Positions 23,273 to 35,143 of a stretch of 64,000 nucleotides of DNA are shown here, piece by piece. The position numbers and the translations under genes were made by a program. The DNA comes from Xenoacremonium recifei (taxonomy: Eukaryota; Ascomycota; Sordariomycetes; Hypocreales; Nectriaceae): positions 62,001 to 126,000 of the forward strand of contig WOFQ01000057.1 of assembly GCA_012184525.1 (NCBI GenBank). The letters are read 5' to 3'. Within the stretch, counting starts at the first letter, position 1; every line of letters starts with the position of its first letter. The notes beneath the pieces are model-generated. The model was not told the DNA's origin and did not search any database. It was given only the letters and a program-made list of their open reading frames with translations.

Positions 23273-24459
23273 CTCAACAAGTCAGTCTGGCCGGCGGGCG
23301 GAGGGTGAGTCCGGCGGAGAGATCCAAGCGACGAAACACTAGGGACGGGGAGGCCGCTGGCCACGCAAGGTCTAGAACTAAATACTGCCACACTTCAGCG
23401 CAGCCGAGGGTGCGAGGGGATGCTCTCAGTGGTGATTGGGCCGTGGCCATTTAGCCTGTTTGGAGGGTTGTGATCTGGACTGCTGCAGCGAGCCGGTAAG
23501 CCGGGCCAACTGGCAGACAACTGGCCAGCCCTACCGCCCTACCGATTTTTTGGTCGATAGGCGGCGTTAGTATGCATAAGCCTGAGGCTGACTGGGAGGG
23601 ATAGTGAGTGTCCGGTGCAAAAACTATTGAAGCACGTTGGAAGCTGAAACACATTGAATCTGTTTATTTTTGGCGCGCTATTCAACAATTCTGAAGAGTC
23701 TCCGAGTTTTCTCGACTTGTGTGCTCTGTCCAGAGTACGTACATCTGTGTTCAGTTCAGTTATCAGGCGGAATCCATTTTCACATGCTAAAGCCGGGGCA
23801 TCGGCTGAACCAGCGACCCTTCCGCTCCGCTCAGAAGTGGGAAAAACACGAATTAATACCGAGATCTGTAAATGAATAGTGGAAAAGTGAGCCGGAGATC
23901 AGAGGCTGAGGACGGGGGTCTAGACTCCGTTCAGCAGCCCAACACACCTGCAGGCTTGCTGTCTTGCGATAACGCAAGCAATAGTTCAAAGTCCGTAGGA
24001 GCCTAGAGATGCCGAGGGCTGCACAATCACAGGGAGGCTCGGCCGACTCACGTCATTCTGGACCCTGACCGGACCAGGGTCGTTCCAGGTTAGGGAAAGC
24101 CTGCCAACGGGATCGTTCCGAACATCGCAGTCTTACAGCTGAGAGGGAGCCTCCAAATCTCCGCTACGCGCACTGCTGGGCTGTTCCTGAGATATAACTA
24201 TCATGACGGCTCCGACCCGCACGAAGGCATTCTCTTGGCGTTCTTCTGGTTATCTGTTCCAATACCTCTGATTCTCTTCCTATACATCCCAAGTTCAACC
24301 TGTCCTCGACTTACACCAGCAATAAACATCCGTGGCATTCCCGTCTCAGCCTCATCATCATCGACCACTGTACTAGACCCCTGTTTGCCTAGTGGGCCGC
24401 TCTGCATTCCTTCGACCTCGGCGCTGTGAAATTCACTCGTGCCCGCCTCCGAAGTTCAG
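23273..24459. promoter_or_regulatory. 1.2-kb divergent intergenic region
   Basis: Upstream DNA of the regulator (-) and of the arrestin (+). Short frames at 23020-23880 and 24201-24429 lack motifs. A single one-mismatch copy of the CGGANTCCG element (ending in A) sits near 23769. No gene is supported. Confidence 0.45.
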
Positions 24460-26199
24460 ATGCATAAACTCAGCACTCACCGACCTCGCGTCAAATCTTC
24501 GCGATCATTACCAACTCCTGCAAAATCACCAGGCCGATTCTTGGATGTACTTCGAATACGACCAATGTCTCACCCTGTACAAGACCATCGCGGTCATTCG
24601 GGGCTGTCACGTCTCCGACAGTCCCTACATCCTTACAGCCTGTTCGACATCCGGTAATTGTTCCTCTCTACCACACCTCCAGCTTCCGCTCCTAACTCGA
24701 CAGCCCTTACAGACTAGACAGTGACTTTGTCATCTTTTATGGCAGCGATGATGAGTCTCCCAGTCAATTTCTAAGAGGCGTCCTCGTCCTCTGTCTCACG
24801 TCACCCCTCGAGATTGAGAATATTCACCTCCGCCTCGTCGGCACCATACGACACCTGTAAGCCTTCACTTGCGCGTCTCTTTATTGTGACATGCGCTAAC
24901 ACACAACTCCTTCAGATGGACAGAACCTGGCGCCTCGGGCGAGAAAGTCAACATACTTGATCACCGATGGTCACCTTTCGTTGGTGAGCCCGGTCAGAGC
25001 ATGATTCTCGAGCCAGGCAACTACGAGTGGCCTTTTGAGTACATGCTCCCCGGGGACACGGTGGAGAGTGTGGAGGGTATTCCCGAGGCTTCCGTCACCT
25101 ATAGCCTCAAAGCCACAATCGAAAGGGGCAAGTTAATGCGGAACGTTCACGCTCGTAGGCCTCTACGGATCATTCGGACACTCTCGCCTACCGCTTTGGA
25201 GTTCATGCATGCCATGGCTGTCGAAAGTACGTGGCGGGACAAAGTTGACTACTCGATTTCCATTCCGTCCAAAGCTGCTGTCTTCGGTGGCTCGGTATCC
25301 CTAGACATGCGGTTTTCTCCGCTTTTGAAAGGGCTTCGGCTTGGACATATCATGGCAACGCTGGTGGAAATCCACGAGTATTACGTCCAGACGCCAACTT
25401 TCCACCACATAAAAGAACATAAAACAGAACGGAAAGTATCGTCCTGGGTTTTTGAAGAGCCCAAGGAGCAGTACTGGCAGGAGACAATCGAAGATATCGG
25501 CCAAGAGGGATGGGCTTTCACAAAGCAGCTGGATCTGCCCAAGAAGCTGCGTCATTGCATCCAGGACTTCAATCATCACAGTATGAAGGTCAGCCACAAG
25601 ATCAGGGTTCTAATTTCACTGCTCAACCCGGATGGCCATATTTCAGAGGTTCGTAGCAAATGCACTTGCCCTGCCCAGAGATCGTACTCACAACTCCCCA
25701 GCTTACCGTAGCTCTTCCTGTCTACATCTACATCTCCCCCAATGCACCCCTTGATGGAAGCGGCAGCCTAGTCTCTCAAGTCCGTAACACTTTCAGCAAT
25801 GATATGGAGGCAAGCGCTATACCTCCAGGTTACGGTGCACATGTTCTGGATCAACTGTACACCGACATCGATGATGTTCACGGGCAGCATATTCGCCCTT
25901 CTTCATCAGGCGAGCACACCGAATCCGAGGAAACAGACACTCCCAGAACATCTCTCAGTCACGATAGATACATGGCGTCTGTCAATGGTCCCCGGAGTCG
26001 ACAGCACTCTAGGGGAAGATCACCCCAGCATGGACACGACGATCAAGATTCTGAAGAACTTTATGACCTGAATAGGGTGCCAACATATCGCACCGCGCTT
26101 CGAACGCCGCTGCGAAGTCATTCACCTTACGACAATATTCCGCTTCCAGATTACCAGACTGTTTCTGAAATGGCCCGTTCCAGCCCAGAGTCGGGTTGA
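24460..26199 (+). CDS. Alpha-arrestin (CreD/Art-like ubiquitin-ligase adaptor)
   Basis: Arrestin-related adaptor that would bring a HECT ubiquitin ligase (HulA/Rsp5 class) to plasma-membrane transporters and trigger their endocytosis. Exons: 24460-24653, 24713-24856, 24916-25648, 25702-26199, about 522 residues. Splicing 24654-24712 joins SLFDIR to LDSDFVIFYG, the hallmark arrestin N-terminus. Arrestin N-domain features (LVLCLTSPLEIENIHLRLVG) and C-domain features (LPVYIYISPNAPL) follow. A PPGY motif at about residue 398, plus LPDY near the C-terminus, are WW-domain-binding PY motifs, and the tail is Ser/Arg/His-rich. The start is uncertain: ATG 24460 is the first in frame, and ATG 24565 would give about 487 residues. 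Confidence 0.85.
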
Positions 26200-26450
26200 G
26201 TGGTAACCAACAGAAACTAATTGCGACATTTGAACTACATTATGATACCCCCACCGCAAATGAGAGACGAATTATATACATAAATGAACATAGCGCTAGA
26301 GTTCTCTATAGACTAATAGAATTGACGACAATATCAGCCCTGAGCAAGACTTGTATGACAATTGACGGAGGCTGTTAGCAGCAGTTTATACTGTGACTTT
26401 CACCTGACGCGAATCGTGACCCCAGCCATTCCCTAAGGTCCAAAGCCATG

Positions 26451-28019
26451 CTATGTTTCATGGAACTGTGCCCACAACCTCCGGCCCGGTTCATCGTGCA
26501 AAGAGTTGATCCAAGGGAATGAAGTCAAGCAGGGTTGCGCTTTCTCCCAAGTATTGAGACCCATTTGGCGAGCAGCAGCCAAGATGATGGGAATAAGCCA
26601 ATCTCCTCGGGTTCCATCTGAAACCCAGATATTTCCAATAACCATCAACCAAAGCCACAATTCATTGTCCTGACTCGAAGTAGGTCGTCGCTCAAGAAGA
26701 TCGCGGAGACATAAGGAGACAAGATCGTAGTTGATGATTCGGCGAGGACCGTACTGTAGAAATATGGTCATGAGGAACATGCAAAGGCCAAGATGCCAAG
26801 CCGTGTGTGTGGTGTCCAATTCCTCAGTGGACCTCTCCAGCGATCGGTATTTAAGTAGACGGTAAGAAAGCGAGATGTGAATCTCCTCGAACACTCGGGC
26901 TTCAAATAGACAATTCTCCGTTATGTTGTTGAAGAGCCCACAGATGTTCATCACATCAATTAGCACATCGTAGAGGCGAGAATCCAATATCTCGCTTGAT
27001 GTCAGAGACGGTACCGAAGATTTCTCGAGTTTCAATCCTTTGGATGCCAAGATAAGACGAACTACGGCCATGTTGTCACGAAAAAACATCGGAGGACCGC
27101 CATGTTGAAAGGCGAACATAAGATCAGTCCTATTAAGAGTCATCGGGTGTGAATTCCAACGTTAAGGACGAAGTGTCAGCTACTTACTTACAAACCTTTA
27201 GCAACAGAGGGATGTTGCCCTCCAGCTGGGCCAGCCCACCGCGGAGGTCAACTATTCTTCTCAGGCCATCGGCATGAACTCTCGCAGCAGAATACTCATT
27301 TCTGATTTGCTCTTGATAGATCAACGACAGCACAATGGTTATAGTTGAATCCGAGAGGGCTTCAACGCCAGCAAGCCTCTTCTTAACCTGCGCGAAAGTT
27401 TGGGACAGGTGATAGAGTGCTTTTGGGGAGCTGACGCCATCGTGCAAGAACAACTCATTGCAGGCTTGCATCAGAGCCAAGTTGCACTCGTAGGCTTTTT
27501 GTTGTCAGTAAAATTAGGTTCATGGGCCAGTAAAGCTTACCAGCTTCGTCTTCAAATATGACAGGCAGCCACCTCAACTTAGTGTCATATAACGAGATAC
27601 CCAGATGTGCAGGAAACATCCGTTCAGCTGTGCAAGCAAAGACTAAAGAAAATTCAAGATTAGATGCATTGCAATCGATGGCGTGTAGCTGCCTCACATT
27701 CATTGATCACCTCGATAGAATACTTTGTCAAATGCACGGGCAAGGGGACCGTAAGAAGAGCAGTTCTTATGCTGCGGCCCACCGGTAAAGACTCCGATGT
27801 CGTACTTTTCGTCATGATATGTTCTGAATTAGCTTCTTTTCGAAGAGCTGGGACTTGTGAACCATTAGAAGTGGTTGCATTCGAGCGCGCCAGCCCCAGC
27901 CTTGATGATCGATGAAGCGTCTTCCCGACATTTTTGCCCTTCATCACATGGCGACGCATGAGCTTCTTGGACTGCTTGTCGGCCTGGAGGCCATCAACGA
28001 AGTAAAATTTGTCTCCCAT
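26451..28019 (-). CDS. Fungal-specific transcription-factor-like protein (no zinc cluster)
   Basis: About 469 residues; exons 28019-27698, 27642-27541, 27494-27188, 27129-26451. The N-terminus has the motif FYFVDGLQAD...RRHVMKGKNVGK. This is the signature of a large fungal family in which a basic RSHVMR-type motif takes the place of a Zn2Cys6 cluster ahead of a fungal-specific regulatory domain. The remainder is helical and Leu-rich, as in that family (DGLRRIVDLRGGLAQL). The frame extends upstream to 28082 but only through a GTG, so ATG 28019 is used. The acceptor at 27495 is AAG. The role is probably regulatory, but direct DNA binding is unproven in this family. Confidence 0.75.
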
Positions 28020-28716
28020 AGTGAGACTGCCCCATTGAGGATAAAAACTTCCCCTTACATTCTGGAGCTCGAGGATGGACACAAAAAAATCGAGGGTGAG
28101 TTACGTCCAGGTGGTGAGAGGTATGGCTTCGGAGTTAGGGCCCCAAGTTAGTAAACCCGATAACGGATCCCGCTCCCATGCGATTGCAGGTGCAAGTAAA
28201 CAATTCGTCCCAGACTTAAAGCTCACTAGGGTCGATGGTTAAAAGCGAAGAATTGGTCGTGGTTCAATGATAGCTGGTTTCAAGACTGGGAACCGGTTCT
28301 GTTTAACCCGGTGCATGACCATTTTAGCGCCCAGGGTGAATTCGTACAGCATCAAAGCAATTATAGAACTAAAATCCGGGTAGTGTGATTGAACAGCTGA
28401 TTGCGTACACAGGAGATTAAAAACAGTGAAGATAGAATGTGAAGGCTTTATATTACCTCTACAGCATTAGAAAATAGATGTTCAGTATTTTCCATGGCTA
28501 TGAAAGGACAATAAACAAGTTTATACAAGGATATAGGGTAAGTTATAAGTGGGCTAAGTAGAGGTCTTTATGTCTCTATGCTCCTGCTACATAATGTCAA
28601 GCGTCCGGGGAACGCTGAAGAAGGACTGCTCGAGATACTATAAGCTATGGCTAGAAGGAAAAAAGAAAGGGTAATGGTTGTTTATAATTAAATATAAATG
28701 CAAAAAGAAAAGATTC
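28020..28716. other. AT-rich intergenic region before the tRNA genes
   Basis: 697 bases of increasingly A/T-rich sequence between the regulator start and the tRNA pair. No gene is seen. Confidence 0.5.
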
Positions 28717-28797
28717 CGACACGGATGAGATTCGAACTCACGCTCCCGAAGGAACGGGCTTAGCAGGCCCGCGCGTTAACCACTCCGCCACCGTGCC
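28717..28797 (-). tRNA. tRNA-Ser (GCT anticodon)
   Basis: The reverse strand folds as a class II serine tRNA. The 7-bp acceptor stem is GGCACGG/CCGTGTC. The D-arm region is GGAGTGGTTAACGC. The anticodon stem CGGGC/GCCCG encloses the loop CTGCTAA (anticodon GCT at 28764-28762), reading AGC/AGU. A variable arm with a CTTCGG-type hairpin is followed by the T-arm loop GTTCGAATC. No intron is present. The pol III boxes A and B are internal. Confidence 0.95.
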
Positions 28798-28887
28798 TGT
28801 TGACGTATAAGCCATTTAGTCTGACTCATATGGCTTCCATTTGCCAGTGGGACAGAGGAAAAGAAGAAGTGGAGCCCCATGCCCCAC

Positions 28888-28936
28888 GATAAGTCCATTC
28901 TTCTTTGATAAGATAAGTGCCGCCTTGATAAGATAA
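28888..28936. promoter_or_regulatory. Cluster of five GATAA motifs
   Basis: GATAA occurs at 28888, 28907, 28912, 28927 and 28932, partly as tandem GATAAGATAAG, between the two tRNA genes. GATA factors such as AreA bind HGATAR. Whether this is functional here, next to pol III genes, is unknown. Confidence 0.4.
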
Positions 28937-28962
28937 CAGGGGTAAAGAAGCAAAAAAAGTTA

Positions 28963-29043
28963 CGACAAGGATGAGATTCGAACTCACGCTCCCGAAGGAA
29001 CTGGCTTAGCAGGCCAGCGCGTTAACCACTCCGCCACCTTGCC
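28963..29043 (-). tRNA. tRNA-Ser (GCT anticodon), second copy
   Basis: Nearly identical to the copy 246 bases away and on the same strand. Acceptor stem GGCAAGG/CCTTGTC; anticodon stem CTGGC/GCCAG around the same CTGCTAA loop (anticodon at 29010-29008). The differences between the copies fall in stems and are paired, so both should fold. Confidence 0.95.
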
Positions 29044-29306
29044 TAAGATGGCTTAGTGCTAAATTGATGTTCTATTGATCTCTATAGACCCTTCTCAATA
29101 TTCATATGCTCGGTATCTTCTTTCTGGAACTTCCCTTTTGCCTTTCAAATTTCGACGCTTTGGAAGCCTCCTGGTTCCTCTTTTTTCGTTCTCTTTTAGG
29201 ACTACTCTATCATTCATATCCTGGAAAGTCTTTCCATGCAACGTCCAGCTGGGCCTGAAGCAGGTCTTGGCAAAGTGCTTCACAGCGTGGCTTAGACGAC
29301 CCCGCT

Positions 29307-30611
29307 ATGGGAAGGTTGGGAAGCGCTAGGGTACTGTTCAGCGCTGTGAAGTTGGCAATCCGCGATTTGTTTTGCGTTCAGGGTATCTTGCGTTATCTAC
29401 GAGGAATCGCCAGCTCGAAGACTGTGTTCTGCGTGCGAAATTTTGTCATGGTGCCAAACCTCTACTCTAACGGACTAGATACTGCCCTGCTGGCGCAGGC
29501 AGAAGCCGATCCATTTGGGTCAGTGACGCTGTGGACGTACTTCAACAACTGCCTGGCTGAAGTCTTGCACAACAGTGCTTCTTCTCGCCTGTCCGATAAC
29601 GAGATTCAAGAGACATGTGGTTCAGACCTCGTCTATGGCTCGTTTCTGGTCTATGCTGCTACAGTAGAGACAGATATGAGCAAAGGTATCTCGATCTGCT
29701 CTATCATTTGATCATGAAAAGCTGACTAGACTTCAGGGAATGTCCACTTCATTAAACTGTTGAATCGTTGCGTCATTAGCTCGTTTGATATCGTCGAGGG
29801 CGCAGCTTTTATCATGCAAGAAGATACTGGAATATCTGCGTTCGATACTCCCTCAATACTCCAAATTCTGATGGCTGTCTCTATCAAACACCATAACGAC
29901 GACGTCCTCCGACACTTGGCCAGTCATACTGCCCCTAATCGAAGCATCTTCACCGTCGCATATCCCTCAGTCATCTCCAAATTAAAGCAGTCCAACATCT
30001 CTTCGTCTACGTGGGATGCATTGGTAGCTAGTGGTTGGATTCTCGTGGCAGATAAGCCGCAGTCACCTTCTGAAGGCACACACTGGCAATCTTGGAGACA
30101 TTACAGCGGGAATGCTACACCACAAGGTCAGACATTTGAGGTCCCCGGTGAGAAGTTGAGATCATGTGTAAAGGAGCTTCCCAGCAACGAGTTGCGATGC
30201 CTATTCCCTTCAATTCCTCGCAGTCTGTATGACGGCATTCCTCCTCATCATAAATGGCCCGGAGATCCTGTTCTAGTCAAGCTTGCTTCGGCACGCAGTG
30301 GCCGGGATGGATTGGAGGTACTGAAACTTCTTGTGGAAATAGGTGGCATGGATGTCAATGACTCTAAGACCTGGTGGAAGGCAGGAGATTATGATCCAAG
30401 AGAATGGAATCCAAAATGCAGAGACGGAACCGATTGCATGGAGACACCACTCCATATTGCTGTCGAAAAAGCAAATTTACTGTCAATTGAGTATTTGCTG
30501 ACCCACGGAGCGAAAAAACTCCAAGATGCATACGGCCGGAACCAGCTGGATAGGGCCTTACTGCTAGGAAATGAAGAAGTTGTAGCGCTTTTCAGAAGCT
30601 ACGGATGGTAG
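29307..30611 (+). CDS. Ankyrin-repeat-containing protein, function unknown
   Basis: Two exons, 29307-29685 and 29737-30611 (intron 29686-29736), give about 417 residues. The C-terminal 70 residues hold at least one clear ankyrin repeat (ETPLHIAVEKANLLSIEYLLTHGA) followed by a weaker one (LDRALLLGNEEVVALFRSYGW). The N-terminal 300 residues match nothing I recognise, although a Trp-rich stretch near residue 240 (THWQSWRHYSG) is distinctive. The start at 29307 is the first ATG in the frame; an additional upstream exon cannot be excluded. Ankyrin repeats mediate protein-protein contact. No enzyme motif is visible. Confidence 0.65.
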
Positions 30612-30831
30612 ATATCTGGGTGCTTGGGGTGATAGATAAAATTTGCGGCCTGCTCACGCCGAGTCAGATCAGGAAGCCGATAGCTTGATAATAATGGCCA
30701 AGTGTATCGTAACACCGTTTCAAAAAGATTGAATAATTGCTAGTAGGTAATGCTCTCGCGATTCCTCCACAAGTTCATGACTCTCTGTGGCACTAGCAGA
30801 CTCAAGTCAAGCGCCTGAGTGCAGAATGACA

Positions 30832-31967
30832 CTACCATGCGAATTTCTCTTTGACTAACTTCTCGGAAAGTTCCCACAGCTTCTCGGCTTCTTCACTCGA
30901 TACTGCAAGTGGATGACCCTTGGCAGTTATCTGGCAATCTTCAAAGTACGACCCGAAGTTCTCACTTCCGTTTTCGGTTCGGCCAACGGTCAACTTAGGG
31001 TCCAAAGCGGCGACTAAACTGGTTGAGGCTCCTGCACCGATGGTTTTATAGGTAAAAAGACCCTTCTCTCTCATGGCACTGATGGCAGTAAGAGTGGAGG
31101 CCGGGAAGTTTCTGCCCAGCTCTGTAGGGATGACTCCAGGATGAACGGCAAGTGCCAAGATACCATATTTCTCATAAAGCCTCTTGTTTGCGGCAATCCC
31201 AAAGAGGACGTTAGCGACCTTGCTGCGGTTGTAGCCGTCAAGAGGGAGATACTTCTGATTCTCCACGTCTTGGTAGCCCCATGCCTCAAGCCATTGAACA
31301 TTGGGCTGCTCTGCAGCAGGAAGATCCTTGTTCTTCTTGTCGAAGTTGACATCGCTCCATCGCATGCATGATGCCATGGGGGAAGCAGAGCTCACGTTGA
31401 CGATACGCGTAGCTCCCTTGTTAGCATCACTCGCCGCCTTAATAAGCTTAGGCATGACGAGGCAGGTAAAGAGCCAGTGCCCGATGTGGTTTGTCGCAAA
31501 ATGCATCTCAATCCCGTCCACGCTAAGATTGCGCTCTTGGAGACCCATTACTCCGGCACTGTTGACGATGATGTCTAGTGTAGGGACATCAGCCCATCCT
31601 AGGAGTTCCTTAGCAGCGGCCCGCACAGACTCTTGGCTAGAAAGGTCGATTTCGAGGGCACGATATGCTACATCAGGGTACTCCTGGTTCAAAGCATCAA
31701 TGCATTCCTGAACTTTAGCTAGGTTTCTACCCGCTAGAATGATGAGATGAGGGGACTGAGATGCCTGAACCACAATTAGCAAGTGGAAAGGAGGATTTGT
31801 CACTATATGAGAAGGCCTACAAATGCCTGCAAAGTGGCAAAGCCTATTCCGCCACGGTTGGCACCAGTGACAAGGACTGTCTTGCCTTTGATTTCGTCAC
31901 TGAATGCCTTGGCAACCTCGAGGGCTTCGGTTTTAGCACCGAACTCAGGATGAGTGGTAGAGGCCAT
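30832..31967 (-). CDS. Short-chain dehydrogenase (retinol-DH/WWOX-like)
   Basis: About 359 residues; exons 31967-31821 and 31764-30832. The first exon holds the cofactor motif VLVTGANRGGIG. After intron 31765-31820 the second supplies LIILAGRN, the NSAG motif, a catalytic serine region NVSSASP and the Tyr/Lys pair YNRSK. The C-terminus HPGVIPTELGRN is typical of the fungal retinol-dehydrogenase/WW-oxidoreductase-like SDR branch. The reaction is NADP-dependent oxidoreduction of an alcohol or ketone; the substrate is unknown. The long frame open from 31803 reads through the intron and is not the true N-terminus. Confidence 0.87.
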
Positions 31968-32684
31968 GATGTTATATAGAAGGCTGGGAGATGGTAAACT
32001 ATTTTATATAGATGACGAGCTTGGTCTGAAGCAAAGATGAGGACTGAGAGTTCTTTCAGCGGGACAGCCAGTCTATTTATGCTTCTTTGTACTCCTAGAT
32101 GTCTGGGAGAGTTTTGGAGATGAACCAATAAGAGACTTACTACCTGATTTGGCAAAGCCATTCTCATGAGTTTATCCCCGATGATGGAGTTATGTCGAAC
32201 CACCCCACTGAAGAGACGACGAAATTAGCACTTCCAACCAATGAGAGATTTACTACCCGATTTGGAAGGGTGAGTCAATGTGACGAGGTATTGATGCCTG
32301 GGTGTAACTGCACTCTTTCGAGGCGACAGGAATTGCTTTCTTCTTCAAGATACTATAGATCTGTGTCCGGTTAACTCTGGTTAGCTGCTACCCAGTCATA
32401 CCTCGAAAGTACTCTTACGGAGGTCTAGGAGAAATGACAGCTGCCGAGGAATTACGATGAGAGATGCCTCTCACACGGGCCCATTGTAGTGACACAGAGA
32501 CTCAGAACAGATCTGAAAAGGTAAGATTCTTTATTTTCATAACCTGGACTCCTTGCTCAAACTATAGGAAATGTTGCGCCGTTTCAACTCCATAAAACCG
32601 AAGACCGCTGCATTCGTCATCACCCACTCTAACAGTCTATTTCGTTTCGCATCATGCATATTCAGTCAGGACCACAACAATTTT
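31968..32684. promoter_or_regulatory. Promoter of the SDR, with a 30-base imperfect direct repeat
   Basis: 717 bases between the SDR start and the 3' end of the SYLF gene. No gene is seen. It contains the direct repeat listed separately. Confidence 0.45.
32123..32265. repeat. Pair of 30-base imperfect direct repeats
   Basis: Copies at 32123-32152 and 32236-32265 share 27 of 30 bases by eye, starting AACCAAT and ending GATTTGG. All three differences are transitions. Spacing is 113 bases start to start. They lie 150-300 bases upstream of the SDR start. Confidence 0.7.
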
Positions 32685-34187
32685 TCAAGAAAGAGTTCTC
32701 GGAGGAAGTGGTGGAGGCACTCGTGCGGGAGTGGCCACGGAGACATCCCCGTCAACTTGTGGTGTCAGAGCCCGAGTAGGCGAAGACGTTATGCCAGCTG
32801 TACCCGGCGTCTCATCAGACAAATTTGGATCGCTGTTCTCCCGCGAACGCTGAACAGTGTCGTCATCCGTTTGTGTTCCTGCGTCAGATGTTCCATACGG
32901 AGACTCCATGCGTCTGCTGCGAGAACTGATCGTCGAGTTGTAGCTGTAACGGTTGTCTCGCGACCCCGGACCGTCCGTGCTCCATCGATGAAATGTCTTG
33001 TAGGTTGGACTTGATGGGCTGGGCGAGTATTCGAACTCCTTGCTTGACGGTCTTGAGCGGCTTCCCGACTCTAGCACCTCAAGCCCTTCCTTCTGCAGAG
33101 CAACGACACCGTAAGGATCTGGGTCGGTGGGTCCTGGGATTCCGAATGTCTTACCGCTATCGGGAGCTTCGACGTTGACATCGCCTGGAGCGGGCTGGCC
33201 CTCGAGCCAGTCCAAAACGTCCTTGTCCACATCGCTTCGACCCTCCGCTCCCTTCAGCGTCTCCATGAGCGTTTTGATCTCAGGTGGGGGATGGCGGGCC
33301 TTTCCGGCGAGGATATCGGTGACGCCTATCGTCTCCCCGTAGAATCGAGCGTTCTCATCTGTGCGTTCAACGATGATGGTGCCGTCAACTTGGACGCCGG
33401 CATAAAACCCGCGAGACTTGAGATAAGTAAATACTGGGCGGTTGGCCTGCTTCCACTTGCCGTCGTTCTCGAGCACTCCTCCCATGCCGACTGGGCCGGC
33501 GACAGCGCTGATCTCACCTCCGACTGTGGCCCGGATCTTTGTGAACGCCTCAAGAGCTTTGCGGTTGTTGATGACAAGAACGCAGTCGTAAATATCTACA
33601 CCAACCAGAAACCCGAGACCAGCCGTGTGCAACAGGATTCCCGACGGTGGTGACCAGGATCCGTCTTCTTTTCGCGCTACCAGCACGCCGGAACCGCCGG
33701 CTCCAGACACCCAAAGCCCAGTGCGCATGGTGGTGAAGATGGCGAGGCCGACCGCATTCTGGATGACCTTCTCGGGAATCTTCTTCAGCACGCGCTGCTT
33801 CTGTTTGGGACCCGAGGGGTCACTTGGTCGATCCTCCTCGGTATAGAAGCCATCCTCTGAGATGCGTGTTAGCGGAGAGCGATGGGGAAAGAGGAGGGGT
33901 CGAGAGATTGTCATTCTTGTCGCTCGAGACGAGCTGGGCTTCTTATTTCCCTTCAAAGCCAGGATAGAAGGATATCACTTACTGCAAAACGATCGCAGGA
34001 TTCTGGCAGCCTTGTCGCTCTCCTTGTCCAGCGTTGTCGGCCAAAATGCTTCACTGCCGATGCGGTTGGATAACCTGTTCACCGGCGCTCCCAGTTTGTC
34101 GGCCCAGCCCCATACTTTGTCGAACCCTTTCTTGCTCTGTGTCTTCGTCTTGTCCCAGGTCGGGAGCATGGATGAGACCTTCTGCAT
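32685..34187 (-). CDS. SYLF (Ysc84/Lsb3-type) lipid- and actin-associated protein
   Basis: About 458 residues; exons 34187-33983 and 33856-32685 (intron 33857-33982, unusually long at 126 bases). Splicing gives the junction SFCKDGFY, continuing into the SYLF domain: IPEKVIQNAVGLAIFTTMRTGL, VSGAGGSGVLVAR, SPPSGILLHTAGLGFLVGVDIYD and the C-terminal FYAGVQVDGTIIVERTDEN. SYLF domains bind phosphoinositides and bundle actin at endocytic sites in yeast Ysc84. The C-terminal 180 residues are Ser/Pro-rich and low in complexity, ending in a PPPLPPR proline motif that could bind SH3 domains. No SH3 domain of its own is visible, unlike yeast Ysc84. This is a housekeeping-type gene with high G/C at third codon positions. 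Confidence 0.88.
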
Positions 34188-35143
34188 GGTGTATGCTGAA
34201 GATGAGGAATGATGTGAAACAAGCTGCTTGATCGATGCTGTAGATGATTGCTTAGTGAGAATGAGTGTTTAAGGTTGTGCTGAACGCGTGGGAGTTCGTC
34301 CTCCATTTATAATGCTCATGGCTTCCGCACATCCCGACCGGGGCGGCTTGCCACGCTGCGGCCCTGCGATGGATAGCTGTGTCCGAGTTACTCAGCCGGA
34401 TAGCTTCCCAAGAAACCCTTAGAGAGAAGTGCATACCTTGGGCGGAGCCGAGGCAATGCAATGAAACAACTGGGCTTCGTTTAGCCGATCAAAATCTACC
34501 GTCTGTCGAAGCTCAATCTCCCTAGGTGAATCGTCAATTCTCTGAGAGCTGTCTTGGGTCTTCGACTCTTCCCGGATGCCCGGCAGTGATGATCTACGTC
34601 ATTAGATCGCCGTGAATGGCGAGCCCATCAGTGAAAGGACGGGCCTATTCCCGGTGAGGAAATGGGCTGGGCGGGATCCCCGTCCTGTATTAATAGAACG
34701 TGGCTCGGCCTGTGGCTTTACGCGCGGCGGGTGTTTTGCGCCTGGGAAAAGTCCGAAGGCCCTATAGATGTGCCTCGGACTCGCTGGCCGTCGTGGGCGA
34801 TAAGGAGTGATTCTGAGCCGGTATTCGAACATCTACTCAAATTGACAATGGCTTTCTTGTACAGGTCGACGAAATACCAAGATTTACTTTTTCCCATGTC
34901 TCCTGGTAATTTAATTGATGCTCTCGATGAACTTATTGACGGAAGAAGAACGCTGTAATCTTTATCCCTTCAAACCTTGCCATCGACGGAGATTCGACCC
35001 AACCAAACAACAAACGAGTGCTCATTTAACTTTTCAGATCCGAATTCCATGTATAAGTCTCAGGAGAACACGCATGTTCCCAGTCGCTGGCATATTGCAC
35101 TGAAGAATTGCCAAAATTTCAACTATGCGGAAAAGAAAATGTT
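34188..35143. other. Intergenic region, promoter of the SYLF gene
   Basis: 956 bases without a supported gene. The frames around 34602-35303 overlap each other on both strands and carry no motif. Confidence 0.5.

Noticed and set aside
30832..31803. SDR start at 31803 in the long frame
   Set aside because: That reading starts inside the intron and lacks the cofactor motif. The exon at 31821-31967 supplies it.
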